Shown here: in pieces, positions 24,273 through 33,804 of the stretch
How the letters are laid out: the number at the start of each line of letters is the position of its first letter
How positions within the stretch are numbered: the stretch's first letter is position 1
From: Plantago elongata
Taxonomy: Eukaryota; Streptophyta; Magnoliopsida; Lamiales; Plantaginaceae
DNA: 44,770 nt
Direction: 5' to 3'
Assembly (NCBI GenBank): GCA_036897095.1
Contig: JAYMSP010000646.1
Span: forward strand, 1 to 44,770
Made by a program: the position numbers and the translations under genes
Notes under the pieces: generated by a model
What the model was told of the DNA's origin: nothing
The model's input: the letters and a program-made list of their open reading frames with translations, nothing else
The model's database searches: none

Positions 24273-25358
24273 TTATGGGCATAATGCTATATTGAGGGGT
24301 GTTGCTTTATTCACCGGGGCAGCTTCCTCATCCATCCATCCCAAGCCATCACCATAATCAACGTTGAAATCGAAGTCCAAATCCAGAAGCGCATTAGGCT
24401 GTTCCACGCCTTCTATTCCATCGAGTGGAAGATCATCAAAGCAATCAAAGCCAGTAAAGAGATCATCAAGAGGGTCCACAAACTCATCCCCGAACATCAG
24501 CGGATCCATATCCATTCCGAAGTCAATGTCTCCACCAATCTGCACGTACGCCATCAATTCCTCGTCTATTGTTCCTGAAGCACCCATTTTCTTCTGCTCA
24601 ACGAAGTCATCAGCCTTTTCCGTGTGCTCCTCCACATCATCCTTCTTGTGCTCCTCCACATCAACCTTCTTCACCTCAGGCATAGCAGCATTTACCTCAC
24701 CAGCTGATGATAATGTATCCAACTCGAGCACTGACGATGGAGATGTGTGTGAATTCAGTGATAGTGAACTTCCACCAGAGTCAGCAGTTGCAGAAACAGC
24801 AAGCTCCAATTGTTTAGAAACCGAAACAGCAGATACAGTTTTGACATTACGGTCTTTGGAGCTTTTACTGGGTGAGAGATCATTAGAGTTGCACAAAGCA
24901 TCAAACTCAACACGCTTGAGTTCATAAGCTAATGCTGCCTCCTCAGCAGTATTGTAAGTACCCAACCAAACCCTCTTATGTTGAATCGGGTCACGAATCT
25001 CCGCCGCCCATTTCCCCCATTTACGCTGCCTAACACCTCTATATTTCCCAGGAGTACGAGGCTTGGTTTCATTACAAGGAACAGAAACCTTCAGTGCCAC
25101 TCTCTCACCACCATAGTTACTCTCCTGAACAGAACTGGATGACTCCACATTCTCGACAACTAGTCTAGGCCAAGCCCCGTCTATCGGGATACAAACCTCA
25201 CTCAAAACACGCTTGAACCTCCTACCATAAACTCCCTCATCATCAGACGACTCAGTAGCATATGGATCATCACAAATGATCCTCACTCTCCTCATAGGCC
25301 TAGTAGGTTCAGTCTTGAGCTTAAATGGTGTCTTCCTAATACCAGATTTGGGACTCAT
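24273..25358 (-). CDS. AP2/ERF transcription factor, cytokinin response factor clade (ERF118-like)
   Basis: An intronless frame of 361 residues. An N-terminal CRF motif ([19 protein letters not shown], residues 23-41) precedes one AP2/ERF domain (about residues 105-155: [20 protein letters not shown], then [13 protein letters not shown]). The end of the AP2 domain reads [12 protein letters not shown] rather than the more common AAIKLRGPDAL form. A Ser-rich middle and an acidic, aromatic C-terminus (residues 275-350) follow, and the protein ends LNIALCP. Together these suggest the ERF118/119-like branch of group VI. Known CRF members are nuclear activators acting in cytokinin and stress responses; the role here is inferred. 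The gene has its own long leader with a likely intron. Confidence 0.9.
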   Translation of the reverse strand: MSPKSGIRKTPFKLKTEPTRPMRRVRIICDDPYATESSDDEGVYGRRFKRVLSEVCIPIDGAWPRLVVENVESSSSVQESNYGGERVALKVSVPCNETKPRTPGKYRGVRQRKWGKWAAEIRDPIQHKRVWLGTYNTAEEAALAYELKRVEFDALCNSNDLSPSKSSKDRNVKTVSAVSVSKQLELAVSATADSGGSSLSLNSHTSPSSVLELDTLSSAGEVNAAMPEVKKVDVEEHKKDDVEEHTEKADDFVEQKKMGASGTIDEELMAYVQIGGDIDFGMDMDPLMFGDEFVDPLDDLFTGFDCFDDLPLDGIEGVEQPNALLDLDFDFNVDYGDGLGWMDEEAAPVNKATPLNIALCP

Positions 25359-25580
25359 TGTGACACAATGACCAACTTATCAAAAACCAAAACCCCTCAA
25401 ACAGAATACCCACGAACAAAACTTTCACCTCTCCAAAACAGGCAAACTAGTAGCAGCAAATTCTTAACCAAGCAAATGAAAGAACTCTCTTAGTCTAAAT
25501 GTTGACTTCTGAAAAACAAGAAAAGGAAAAACAGCCGGTTTATGTGATAGCCACCAAAGCACTCAACTCCAGAACAAGTC

Positions 25581-25784
25581 CTGCAACAATACAAAAAAAA
25601 CCCAATTAAACCCTAACAATCACAAACAGATAAGCAAAACCCACAAAAGGGTTTAACTATGTACTAACAAAGACAAAGAAAAAAGTGATTTTAGACAAAA
25701 CCCATCTCAGATCAGGTCAAAATCAGCTGAAAGAAACGCTTAAAAACCCCATAAGTGAGTTTCATAAAGAAGAGTTAATAATAC
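25581..25784 (-). other. Probable 5' UTR intron of the CRF-clade gene
   Basis: On the minus strand a donor CAAAAG|gtatta (donor G at 25784) and an acceptor ttgttgcag|GACTTG (acceptor G at 25581) bound 204 bp of AT-rich sequence upstream of the start codon. A second possible acceptor (ttgtttttcag) lies near 25512. This is inferred from splice-site sequence alone. Confidence 0.45.
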
Positions 25785-26005
25785 CTTTTGGGCCTCAAAC
25801 GCATCGAAACGGTCGGAACTAAGGAGAAGAAGCTCTGCTGGGGTGAACAGCAGAGTGAGCTTCGGTTGCAGACACCAGTAGACAACAAGGTAGATGACGA
25901 TGACGATGAAGATGAAGACAAACAGAGCTTTGACAGAGCTCTAAACACAGCAGCAAAATCAAAACTTGCCGACATAAAACTCAATCTCTTGCACAGGAGA
26001 AGCAA
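25785..26005 (-). CDS. Possible upstream ORF in the CRF-clade gene leader
   Basis: An ATG at 26005 opens a frame of 73 codons up to the proposed leader intron. After splicing it could continue about 30 codons before a stop near 25494. It contains a run of nine serines encoded by TCA/TCG/TCT repeats (GAT-type repeats on the plus strand). The peptide matches no family I know. It may be a regulatory upstream ORF or only chance coding in a long leader. Confidence 0.3.
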
Positions 26006-26104
26006 GAAGAACCAACCCTTCTTCTACTCTTCTTCTCTCAACAACAGTGAAAGAATAGAGAGAACACCCAAAGGGAAAAAGGGATGAATCAAGGTAAGAA
26101 TCTG

Positions 26105-26115
26105 GTATATATAGA
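26105..26115 (-). promoter_or_regulatory. Possible TATA box of the CRF-clade gene
   Basis: The minus strand reads CTATATATACC about 100 bp upstream of the proposed upstream ORF. Other TATATA strings occur near 26240 and 26282, so the true core promoter is not certain. Confidence 0.35.
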
Positions 26116-26119
26116 GATG

Positions 26120-27229
26120 ATGGTGGTGTGAAAAGGAAGAGATAAAACCGTATCTTAAATTCCCTTGTATCTGTCAACAGCAACCAAACAAGTTGATTTG
26201 GAAATGAAACAAGAAGACACAAGTGAAGAAGAGGATTAGATATATATGGTCACAATCCTCTCTTCTTTGTGCTGCTGGTGCTATATATGAGAACAAAAAC
26301 CGGATCTCAGTGAGCGAAAAATGGTAGAAATTGGTGAGAGAAATCTAGACTGCTTCTAGTCTAGTGAGATAGTGATGAGAAAAGGAGAAAAATCTCTGGA
26401 TTGGTGGTTGAACATTGAAATTTCTTCAGTACTAATAATATAAAGAAAGAAAAGGGTATTCTTGAGAAATGTGATTTCTTTCCTATTTTACTTTTATTTT
26501 CACGTGTCTTGTGTATTTCCAAGGCAAACTTCTATACATAAATATACAATACAATACAATACAATACATCATCAACATACTAATCTTTGCATAATCTACG
26601 TCTATATGATTTGAACTGAACCAGACCGACATTAATTATTATTCATATGAGAAGAACATAATGTAAACAGGTTTAGTATAGTGTTAATTTTTATGGTTGA
26701 TATTATGACACACTTTATGAAACGACACGGCTCCTTACGAATCGAATCCCGACCTTTTTAACTGGCGGGATTAATCGTAGGTATCTATTGAGGTGATATG
26801 TTGGTATCATTGTACCAACACAAGTTATCTCCCACGTACTTTATTCTTACTCGTATACGAACTGGGAGATTTTTCAGTTGTTCACTCATTCTTGAATTAC
26901 TCCGAAGTTGTATACTTGACTCTCAAGTTATTTTAGTTAGATTCCGAAAAGAAAAATACACCTTGTAATGTGAGAAGTGTCTTCAATCCGCTTAAATTCT
27001 ATGAACTTGACTTTAAATTTCATTTTGTTATAATTTATCTATTTTTATACTTTTTATATTCAAAGTCAATAGTGATTGAATAGATATATAGTATACATCG
27101 CTATTGAGTTAAAACCTTAAAGTAACAAAATATTTAGGTGTTTTTAACCAAAAAAAATTAATTATAATTGTAACCAAACACACTCTAATGAAATATTATT
27201 TCGAAAGCTAATTATAACTCTGTTAATTG
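26120..27229. other. Promoter side of the CRF-clade gene; no gene seen
   Basis: No gene is recognised. A short ACAAT microsatellite lies at about 26544-26568. Confidence 0.4.
26544..26568. repeat. ACAAT microsatellite
   Basis: Four to five uninterrupted copies of a 5-base unit (ACAAT). Confidence 0.8.
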
Positions 27230-27239
27230 TGTATCATCA

Positions 27240-27454
27240 GTCAAAGCGTTTGTAGCCGAGTGGCAAGTTGAGACACTCCGTAACTATGAGGTCACGGGTT
27301 CGATTCCCCGAAATGGGTGATTATATTCTCCAATAGAGATTGATGGAGATTTGCATGTAGAATCGATTGATAAATTCGTTTTGTTCAACAAGTGTAATTA
27401 GATTTGCATCTAGAATCGATTAATTAATAATTAAAAAAAATTAAAATTTTTTTA
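27240..27454 (+). mobile_element. tRNA-derived SINE with perfect target duplication
   Basis: A pol III A box (TAGCCGAGTGGC, 27253-27264) and a B box (GGTTCGATTCC, 27297-27307) sit 44 bases apart, as in a tRNA. The T arm does not pair fully, so this is not a functional tRNA. An unrelated body follows in which AGATTTGCAT-TAGAATCGATT occurs twice, then an A-rich and T-rich tail. The 10-mer TGTATCATCA occurs exactly at both borders (27230-27239 and 27455-27464), as expected for a target site duplication. SINEs are mobilised by LINE reverse transcriptase; a decayed LINE lies at 9-10.8 kb in this window. Confidence 0.8.
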
Positions 27455-27464
27455 TGTATCATCA

Positions 27465-28793
27465 TCTTTTCTATTGACATATACAACTAAAAATCTATGA
27501 CACATTACTATTTCACAAACATATAATATAATTATTATTTATATGTTAAAGTTATGTTAATATTTTATATGAAATTATATAACTAATCGTTTGACATATA
27601 ATTTATTTGAATATATTTTATTATACATTCTACATTATCTCGATTTATTACCTTGAATTTAAGTGTCAGTGCGTATTTTGTCATAGCTTCCATGAGTAAT
27701 TTAAGGTAGTAGCGACTTATGGGTATAGCCGTATATGTCTATATGTAGTCTGAGGGTGATTTCCGTGGATTTTGGGTCGATTTTGAGCACACCATTGAGT
27801 GTGTGTACAAATGTATTTATGGTGGTACAAATTTCCTAGTGTAAAATGAGCTGGCAGTCACTAGCATGTACAAAGCATGAAGATTGGTAATTGATATCAT
27901 GCCATTTAACTGGTTGGTATTAAAAGATACTCCTACCTAAGTTGCTTGGTTGGTCATTCATTGGGATTATATTTGATGGTCACAATAATACTGTTCTAAT
28001 CACTTCCTTACTACTATTGGTTAAACCAAATCTTGGTCTCATAATTTCAAGTAGAATACTTGCTCCTTCGACCTAATACAACTTTTAGGAATCTTTCGTT
28101 AATAAGTTTACTACAATGTTATATACTAAAATCAGTGTCAAAATGAATATCAAGAAACTTTTAGTGTAAATGTTCATCTAAACAAAATATATTGTAAAAT
28201 ATATTTGTTTAACGAAAACGACCAATAGGTTGGGGGTTCGAATTACACTTTAACCGTTTTTAAAAAAAAGAAATTTGTTGAGCGCAGAGAGGGTACATTT
28301 TTAATGAATTTAAACATGATGCGTTGAAAAGAAAATGAATATATCAACTGTTTTTAAATTATCAATACTAGTACGGAAAAAACAAGAATTAATTGTGGCA
28401 TTAAGTGAGGTCCGTGCATAATTAAGTGTGCATTCCCAGTAATTAATATTCCAACGGGAAATCTTATTATAAGTTGAATGTTTAAAGTTAAAAATTAGTA
28501 GTAATAAACGAATAAAGCAGGTATAGGTTAAATTAAATTTAGTTAGTAGTGGCACTGTAGCAGTTAGTAGTAAAGTAGTGATGACTTAAATTAAATTTAG
28601 TTCGATAAATAGTGACCGTGCAAAGATCACGTGATACTGCTGGTAACAATAAAAACAACAACAAATCAGATTGCGAAAAGTGTCCTAGCCGCCATCATTC
28701 TTGTACTCATCCACTGCACACTACACTACACCCTACCTTGCTAACTCCGTCCTAATTAGTAGTAACATTTTAATAAAATTATATAATTAGATA
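27465..28793. other. Intergenic DNA; no gene seen
   Basis: Very AT-rich DNA without recognisable genes. A B-box-like GGGGTTCGAATTAC near 28233 has no matching A box and is not called. Confidence 0.4.
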
Positions 28794-28970
28794 TGTTGTT
28801 GCGGGTCGGGTGGTCTGAAATTGATTCAGTTTAATTTAATTGAGTATAGTTAAATTCTAATTTATATATTATTTCAGTTCAATTCAGTAAAGTTCAGTTT
28901 AATTCGGTTCAGTTCAATTCGATTCAATCCAATTCGGTTCAGTAAATTTTCAGTTGAAGAGAACACAACA
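28794..28970. mobile_element. Tourist-like MITE, copy 2 (left end degraded)
   Basis: The right end TTCAGTTGAAGAGAACACAA, followed by CA and TAA at 28971-28973, matches the family of copies 1 and 3. The interior carries the same TTCAGTTCAATTCGGTTCAG-type motifs. The left end near 28794 (TGTTGT, later TCTGAAATTGATTCAG) is only partly conserved. Confidence 0.5.
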
Positions 28971-28997
28971 TAAATAGAAATATTGCAACTCCATTAA

Positions 28998-29141
28998 GAT
29001 TGTGTTATCTTCAACTGAAAATTACTTCAGTTAGTTAAGTGTTCAGTCTAATTCAGTACAGTTCAGCTCGACTTAGTTATAATTTATAATTTACTTCAAT
29101 TCAGTTCAGTTCAGTAAATCTTAGTTAAAGAGAATACAACT
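28998..29141. mobile_element. Tourist-like MITE, copy 3
   Basis: The element is 144 bp. The left end GATTGTGTTATCTTCAACT pairs with the right end, whose reverse complement is AGTTGTATTCTCTTTAACT. TAA flanks both sides (28995-28997 and 29142-29144). The interior has the TTCAGTTCAGTTCAGTAAAT motif seen in copy 1. It lies 27 bp from copy 2. Confidence 0.65.
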
Positions 29142-29144
29142 TAA

Positions 29145-30650
29145 ACACACAATCATAATTTATTAGCTCGGTCAATCTCATTTTCGTAATAATCTTATAA
29201 CAGGAATAGTTAGCATAGTAGCTTATAACCTAGCAGATTTAGTTTTATTTATAAAAATTATTAAAATAATAAATCAACAATTTTATTAACTTATTAATTT
29301 GGTAACAATTTTATGGAAATCAAGCAACTCATGGACTACCTAATCATCAAGTTTTGTAACACATGAGGTCCATCAAATCCATTGAAAGCTTATCAAAATC
29401 AGATCCTTATCACACCTAATTATGTTAAACATAGCCTCCATCTTATCCGTAAAAACTTACTAGGTATATTCTATTAGTTTAAAAAGAATTAATCAAACAT
29501 TAAATTGTGGTTGTTAGATAAAGTTGTATGCAAGTGATAAAATAAATGAGATGGTGAAAAATATTGTGTTAAATTGGGAAAGTATGTAAAATCCTCACAG
29601 AAAATCCTCACTTTCTGTGAGAGGAAATTTCTAATAAAATACTGCTCTCGTTCTAGAATTCTCATTCTGTCATTTTTATCTTTTAGTTAGAGTTTTTCAT
29701 TTTCATTTGTATTCATCTTTAATTCCACTATAATATTAGAATATTCATACAATAGCTTAAAATTACATCTCATGCCACTCAGTTATAAACGAAAGTACTT
29801 TTGTCTTATTTTTTAAACTCATAAAGTATATGGAAAGTTTAGGATGGGACGAAGAAGTATAACAAAAGAAAGTTAAGAACGTTTTAATGGAATGAGAAAT
29901 TAACCAATAATGTATAAAGTATAAGAAAGTAAATGAGATAAATGATACCCTATTTGTATTAACGAAACAATTAGATTTTGTACGCTTTTTAAGAAAAATA
30001 TGTAGTATGTGGTTAATAATGAGTTTGAGATATAAAAGTATATGTAGGGCCCAATAATGTATGGTTACAAATGATTGCATTGTGAATTTTATTTTCATAA
30101 ATGAAAAATTGATGCATTTTTGTGGGACGTCGAATACGAAAAAGTGTTTCACTTTTAACATGACGGAATAATAAAATAGTAAATAAAATTTACTATATTA
30201 TAAATTTACCTATACTATATTGATGCCACCTATATAAAAACCTTATGGGAGGCGAGTCGGTTGGCCTCCTAAAGAAAAGAGCAAGAATGATAGCGGAGCC
30301 TGCCGTCAGTTAAACGCCTGACACTTTTTATTAAACGCATGATAAAATTTTAATATATTACAAATCAACTCAAAATTACATTAATTTATAAAATAACCCC
30401 ATAAACTTTAAAATACTACAATTTTATCCACAAATATTTTTATTTATGCATTTGAACTCTCTACATGCGTATTTCCCGTCGAATATTTAAACAACATAAT
30501 TAAAGAACACGAGGAGGTTATGATTTTTAAACAATTATAATAAAACTCAAGGATAACATTAAAAATAAATAAATTCTAATGTACTCAAACCATTCATACT
30601 AAATTAACAATTTTAACTTTTTAAATTTAAAAAAATAAAAGTACTAAACA
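29145..30650. other. AT-rich intergenic DNA; no gene seen
   Basis: No gene is recognised. About 29641-29859 could be a worn Stowaway-like element (left TACTGCTCTCGTTCTAGAA, right GGATGGGACGAAGAAGTA), but the ends match weakly. Confidence 0.35.
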
Positions 30651-30743
30651 GGCTGTTTGACAGCCTTGAAGGCTGCCAAAACAGCCCGTCTAGCAACCCT
30701 CAAGGTTGCCAGACGGGCTGTCCTGGCAGCCTTGAGGGTTGCC
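30651..30743. repeat. GC-rich cluster of three stem-loops
   Basis: The centre is a hairpin with 18-base arms, 17 of them paired (30681-30698 and 30704-30721), around a CTCAA loop. On either side, 30659-30677 and 30725-30743 are related 19-base quasi-palindromes (GACAGCCTTGAAGGCTGCC and GGCAGCCTTGAGGGTTGCC). All three share a TTGAR or CTCAA loop. The cluster stands out from the very AT-rich flanks. Confidence 0.75.
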
Positions 30744-31856
30744 GGAAGATAACTATTAAAATTCAATTCAATTAATATTTGTATCATATAACTTTTTGGT
30801 CTCGTATCATATTGTAGTAATTTTTTTAATTATTTTTTAATATTTAAAGTATTATAAGTTAAAAGGAGTATATAATAAATATATGAATTAAATTTTATAT
30901 TTATAATAGTTAAAAAGTGTTTTGCACCTAGCAAACCCCATATAGAACTACTGAATGGATACATTTTACATCGAAATGAAACGGAGTAGTAAAATCCAAC
31001 ATTTAATTTTATCCGTTAAAGAGGAAATTAGGGCCACTCATAGATATGATATCGATAGAAAAGGCGCGAAAAAAGAGAGGCGGTGATAATTTCCCGCCAT
31101 AATAATTATAGAAGTAAGTGTACAATAGTATACAATCCGTCCCGGTAGAATTGAAATAATTTTTTGTTTTGAATGTAGTATTAAATTAAAATAATAAGTC
31201 CACAATATAAATAATTTGTAACCATATATTATTAAATTCACATATATTTTTTTATCTCAAATTTATTATTAAGCACATATTAAATATTTTACTTAAAATG
31301 ATTGTGTATGATAAATGTTACGTTATAAACGGGACGGAGTTATAAGTAAAAAGTGAAAGTGAAAAGAAAGAAGCATAGAATGAGGACACGTTGAGCAGTG
31401 TCAGCTGGTGCTCAACGAGGCAAGTAACGTGACTTACTGGTAGCAGAGTCATATCATGCTCTCCAGCTTTTTCGATAATGACCGTTACTACTAGTAGAAT
31501 TCACTCTTCTTCATTTTGCTCCACGCTCTCACTACTCTAGTCAATGGCCGGCAACTAACTATACTAACAATATTTTCCCCTTTTTCTTGAGACTTTTCAT
31601 TTCTGGGATTCCTATAGGTCAATCCATCAACTTAGCCCCTCACATCACAAATAACTTTATATATTATTTTATTAAATTAACTTATAATTTCATATAAAAA
31701 TTCAAAATAACAATAAAATAAAAAAAGTGATAAAACGTATAATTTTAATGATAAATTATATATTTTAACTATAAATTTAAGATTGATTAATATTTATTAG
31801 TTTTGGAATTAATTCTCTTTTTAATAATGTATTAAGTAGACGAATAAAAATAATAA
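30744..31856. other. AT-rich intergenic DNA; one MITE, no gene
   Basis: Apart from the Stowaway-like element listed separately, no feature is recognised. Confidence 0.4.
31133..31340. mobile_element. Stowaway-like MITE
   Basis: The left end holds CAATCCGTCCCGG and the right end ACGGGACGGAGT, an inverted match over TCCGTCCCG. TA lies at both borders (31131-31132 and 31341-31342), as expected for Tc1/mariner-derived Stowaway elements. The length of about 208 bp fits and the interior is AT-rich. Confidence 0.5.
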
Positions 31857-32075
31857 GTGTTTGTTTGATATACAATTCAAGTACCACTTAAATTGAGTTT
31901 TAATAGTTATGTGTTTGGGAATCAATCCAAATTGACAATATCAAAACGTTCTTAATATTCCCCAAATTTCAAGCTTATTAAGTCATTATTCATAAAGACA
32001 ACATAACATCATTCAAAATATCGAAACTCTACAATTTTGATCATTATTCAAAACATCAAAACATCAAAAATTTCA

Positions 32076-32219
32076 TACCAATCAAATCATACTTAACTAA
32101 TTATATCTTTTACACAAAATGTATAACAAATCTATAATATCCTATAAAATTATAATTATATATCAAATACTAATTTTAACAGTCCGACTACAATTTAATC
32201 ACTATTTATCCATTCAAAT
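32076..32219. repeat. Dispersed AT-rich repeat, copy 2
   Basis: Aligns with 41-187 at about 70 percent identity. Upstream at 31857, GTGTTTGTTTGATATACAATT is an imperfect inverted match to AATTATATATCAAATAC (32154-32170). TAA flanks that inner pair, but the homology with copy 1 continues past it to about 32219, so the true element border is uncertain. Confidence 0.45.
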
Positions 32220-33804
32220 AAATTCAACTTCGATTATATTCGGAACAGTCACTAAATATATAAATTTTGCGGGACGAATAAATTATATAGTTTTAGAACA
32301 ACGAAAAGTTGGTGCACATTCTTAATTTTATTTTTTATTTCCTTTCGAATTTAAAATTTAATAATAATAAAATGAAAAGACTATTTAAAAATATATCGCG
32401 TCAAACTTTAACTTTGCATATGATATTTATGTGGATATAGTTGTACGAATTTGCCACTTTCAAAATGAATATTGATTTAGTAACAATTCAAAAATCCACA
32501 CATAATGTTTCACTTTTATGCGGAAGTTAATTTTGTAATCAAATTGACTATTTCAAGATAACTTTATGCTTCTAATTTACCTTTACATTCAATTGACTAG
32601 CTCAATTTAATATAATTTTTTGTAAATTGATGTAGATTTGAAATTGTTCTATTTCATTTTTAATGTAATTTCAATGAAAAATTGACTAATTCATCATAAT
32701 TTTTACTAATTCGATTAAAATAAATTATTTTCTTGAACTTGACAAACAGAGTACTTGAATTTTCGTTTCCCCTCTACTAGATATGACGCTCCATTCGCCA
32801 TTGGGTCACATTGGTCCTGACAATTTGCATATTGCACCTCGAACTAATGCTTCTTTCTTGTAAAGGCCACATGTATCGACTTTAGAGAAGTACCACAGCG
32901 AATGATTCGAACGCCAGGGCATACTCATACGGGACTTCTATGCCAAGGATCGCTCTCGAGGTGGTACATCCAGCAAAATCGTGTTGTCTAAGGAACCTCC
33001 TCTCCAGCCTTGTTGAACGTAGATCACGAATTGAATGAATACACAGACCTCCAATCGAGTATTTGTATGAATATCTTATGTTAACTCATTTGTTAAGTAA
33101 CAATATTAGCATTCTGTATATTTCAAAGTTCAAGTATCAGGCATAAACTGTACTTGCATAGCTCACATCTACAACCCAAAATACCATTACGGTTCCTATA
33201 TACTCTCTAAGAAATTGATCACATCAATACTAAATTGAGAATCCCAAAAATCACGCAAGAAACCTAACTCGATCGAATAACATATATATTGATGGAATCG
33301 CACAAGGATTTAACATGCTTCGAAAGAACATGTCTTATTATCTTCTTATGTGCACCGCAGAAAACAATAAAAGTGAATTCACTACATCATCGTCCGGTAA
33401 AATGTCTTCATCGACGACTTCTGAACAATGACTTGAAGAAACGCATTTGGCAAGTGCAACTTCATCAGAAACAAGCAAGTGATGGGTTGCAATTATGAAC
33501 GATAAAACTCAAAACGCATGTAAAGTGATCGCATATCAAATAGCAGAATCTGTAAAGGCAGATAAGAAGCAAAAGAAAAGGACCAAACATATTATAACCA
33601 ACAAAACAAATTTCTGAATTTGTAAATGTTGATATTCTTCCAAAACAGCTTTTATGCACTTCCAGGGCAACAACAGTAAGTAACAAAAAACTGAATAATT
33701 GGCTTATTTTGATGAAGGAGGATGAAAACTCCCTTCTAAAGCCATCTCTTCTTCACTCAAAACCTTCCTTTATGCCAATGAATTATTCCGAAATATACGT
33801 CTCT
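32220..33804. other. 3' flank of the alpha-xylosidase gene; no gene seen
   Basis: The end nearest 33804 should hold the 3' untranslated region. The less AT-rich segment at about 32780-33050 has coding-like composition, but no frame matches a family I recognise. Confidence 0.4.

Noticed and set aside
24364..24927. 187-residue plus-strand frame rich in serine
   Set aside because: It is the antisense shadow of the acidic and Ser-rich part of the AP2/ERF gene.
27246..27320. Functional tRNA gene
   Set aside because: The A and B boxes are perfect, but the T-arm stem pairs at only three of five positions and the acceptor stem at about five of seven. The perfect flanking 10-mers fit a SINE better.
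32780..33050. Gene fragment of higher GC content
   Set aside because: Translations on both strands have stops and no motif I could recognise.
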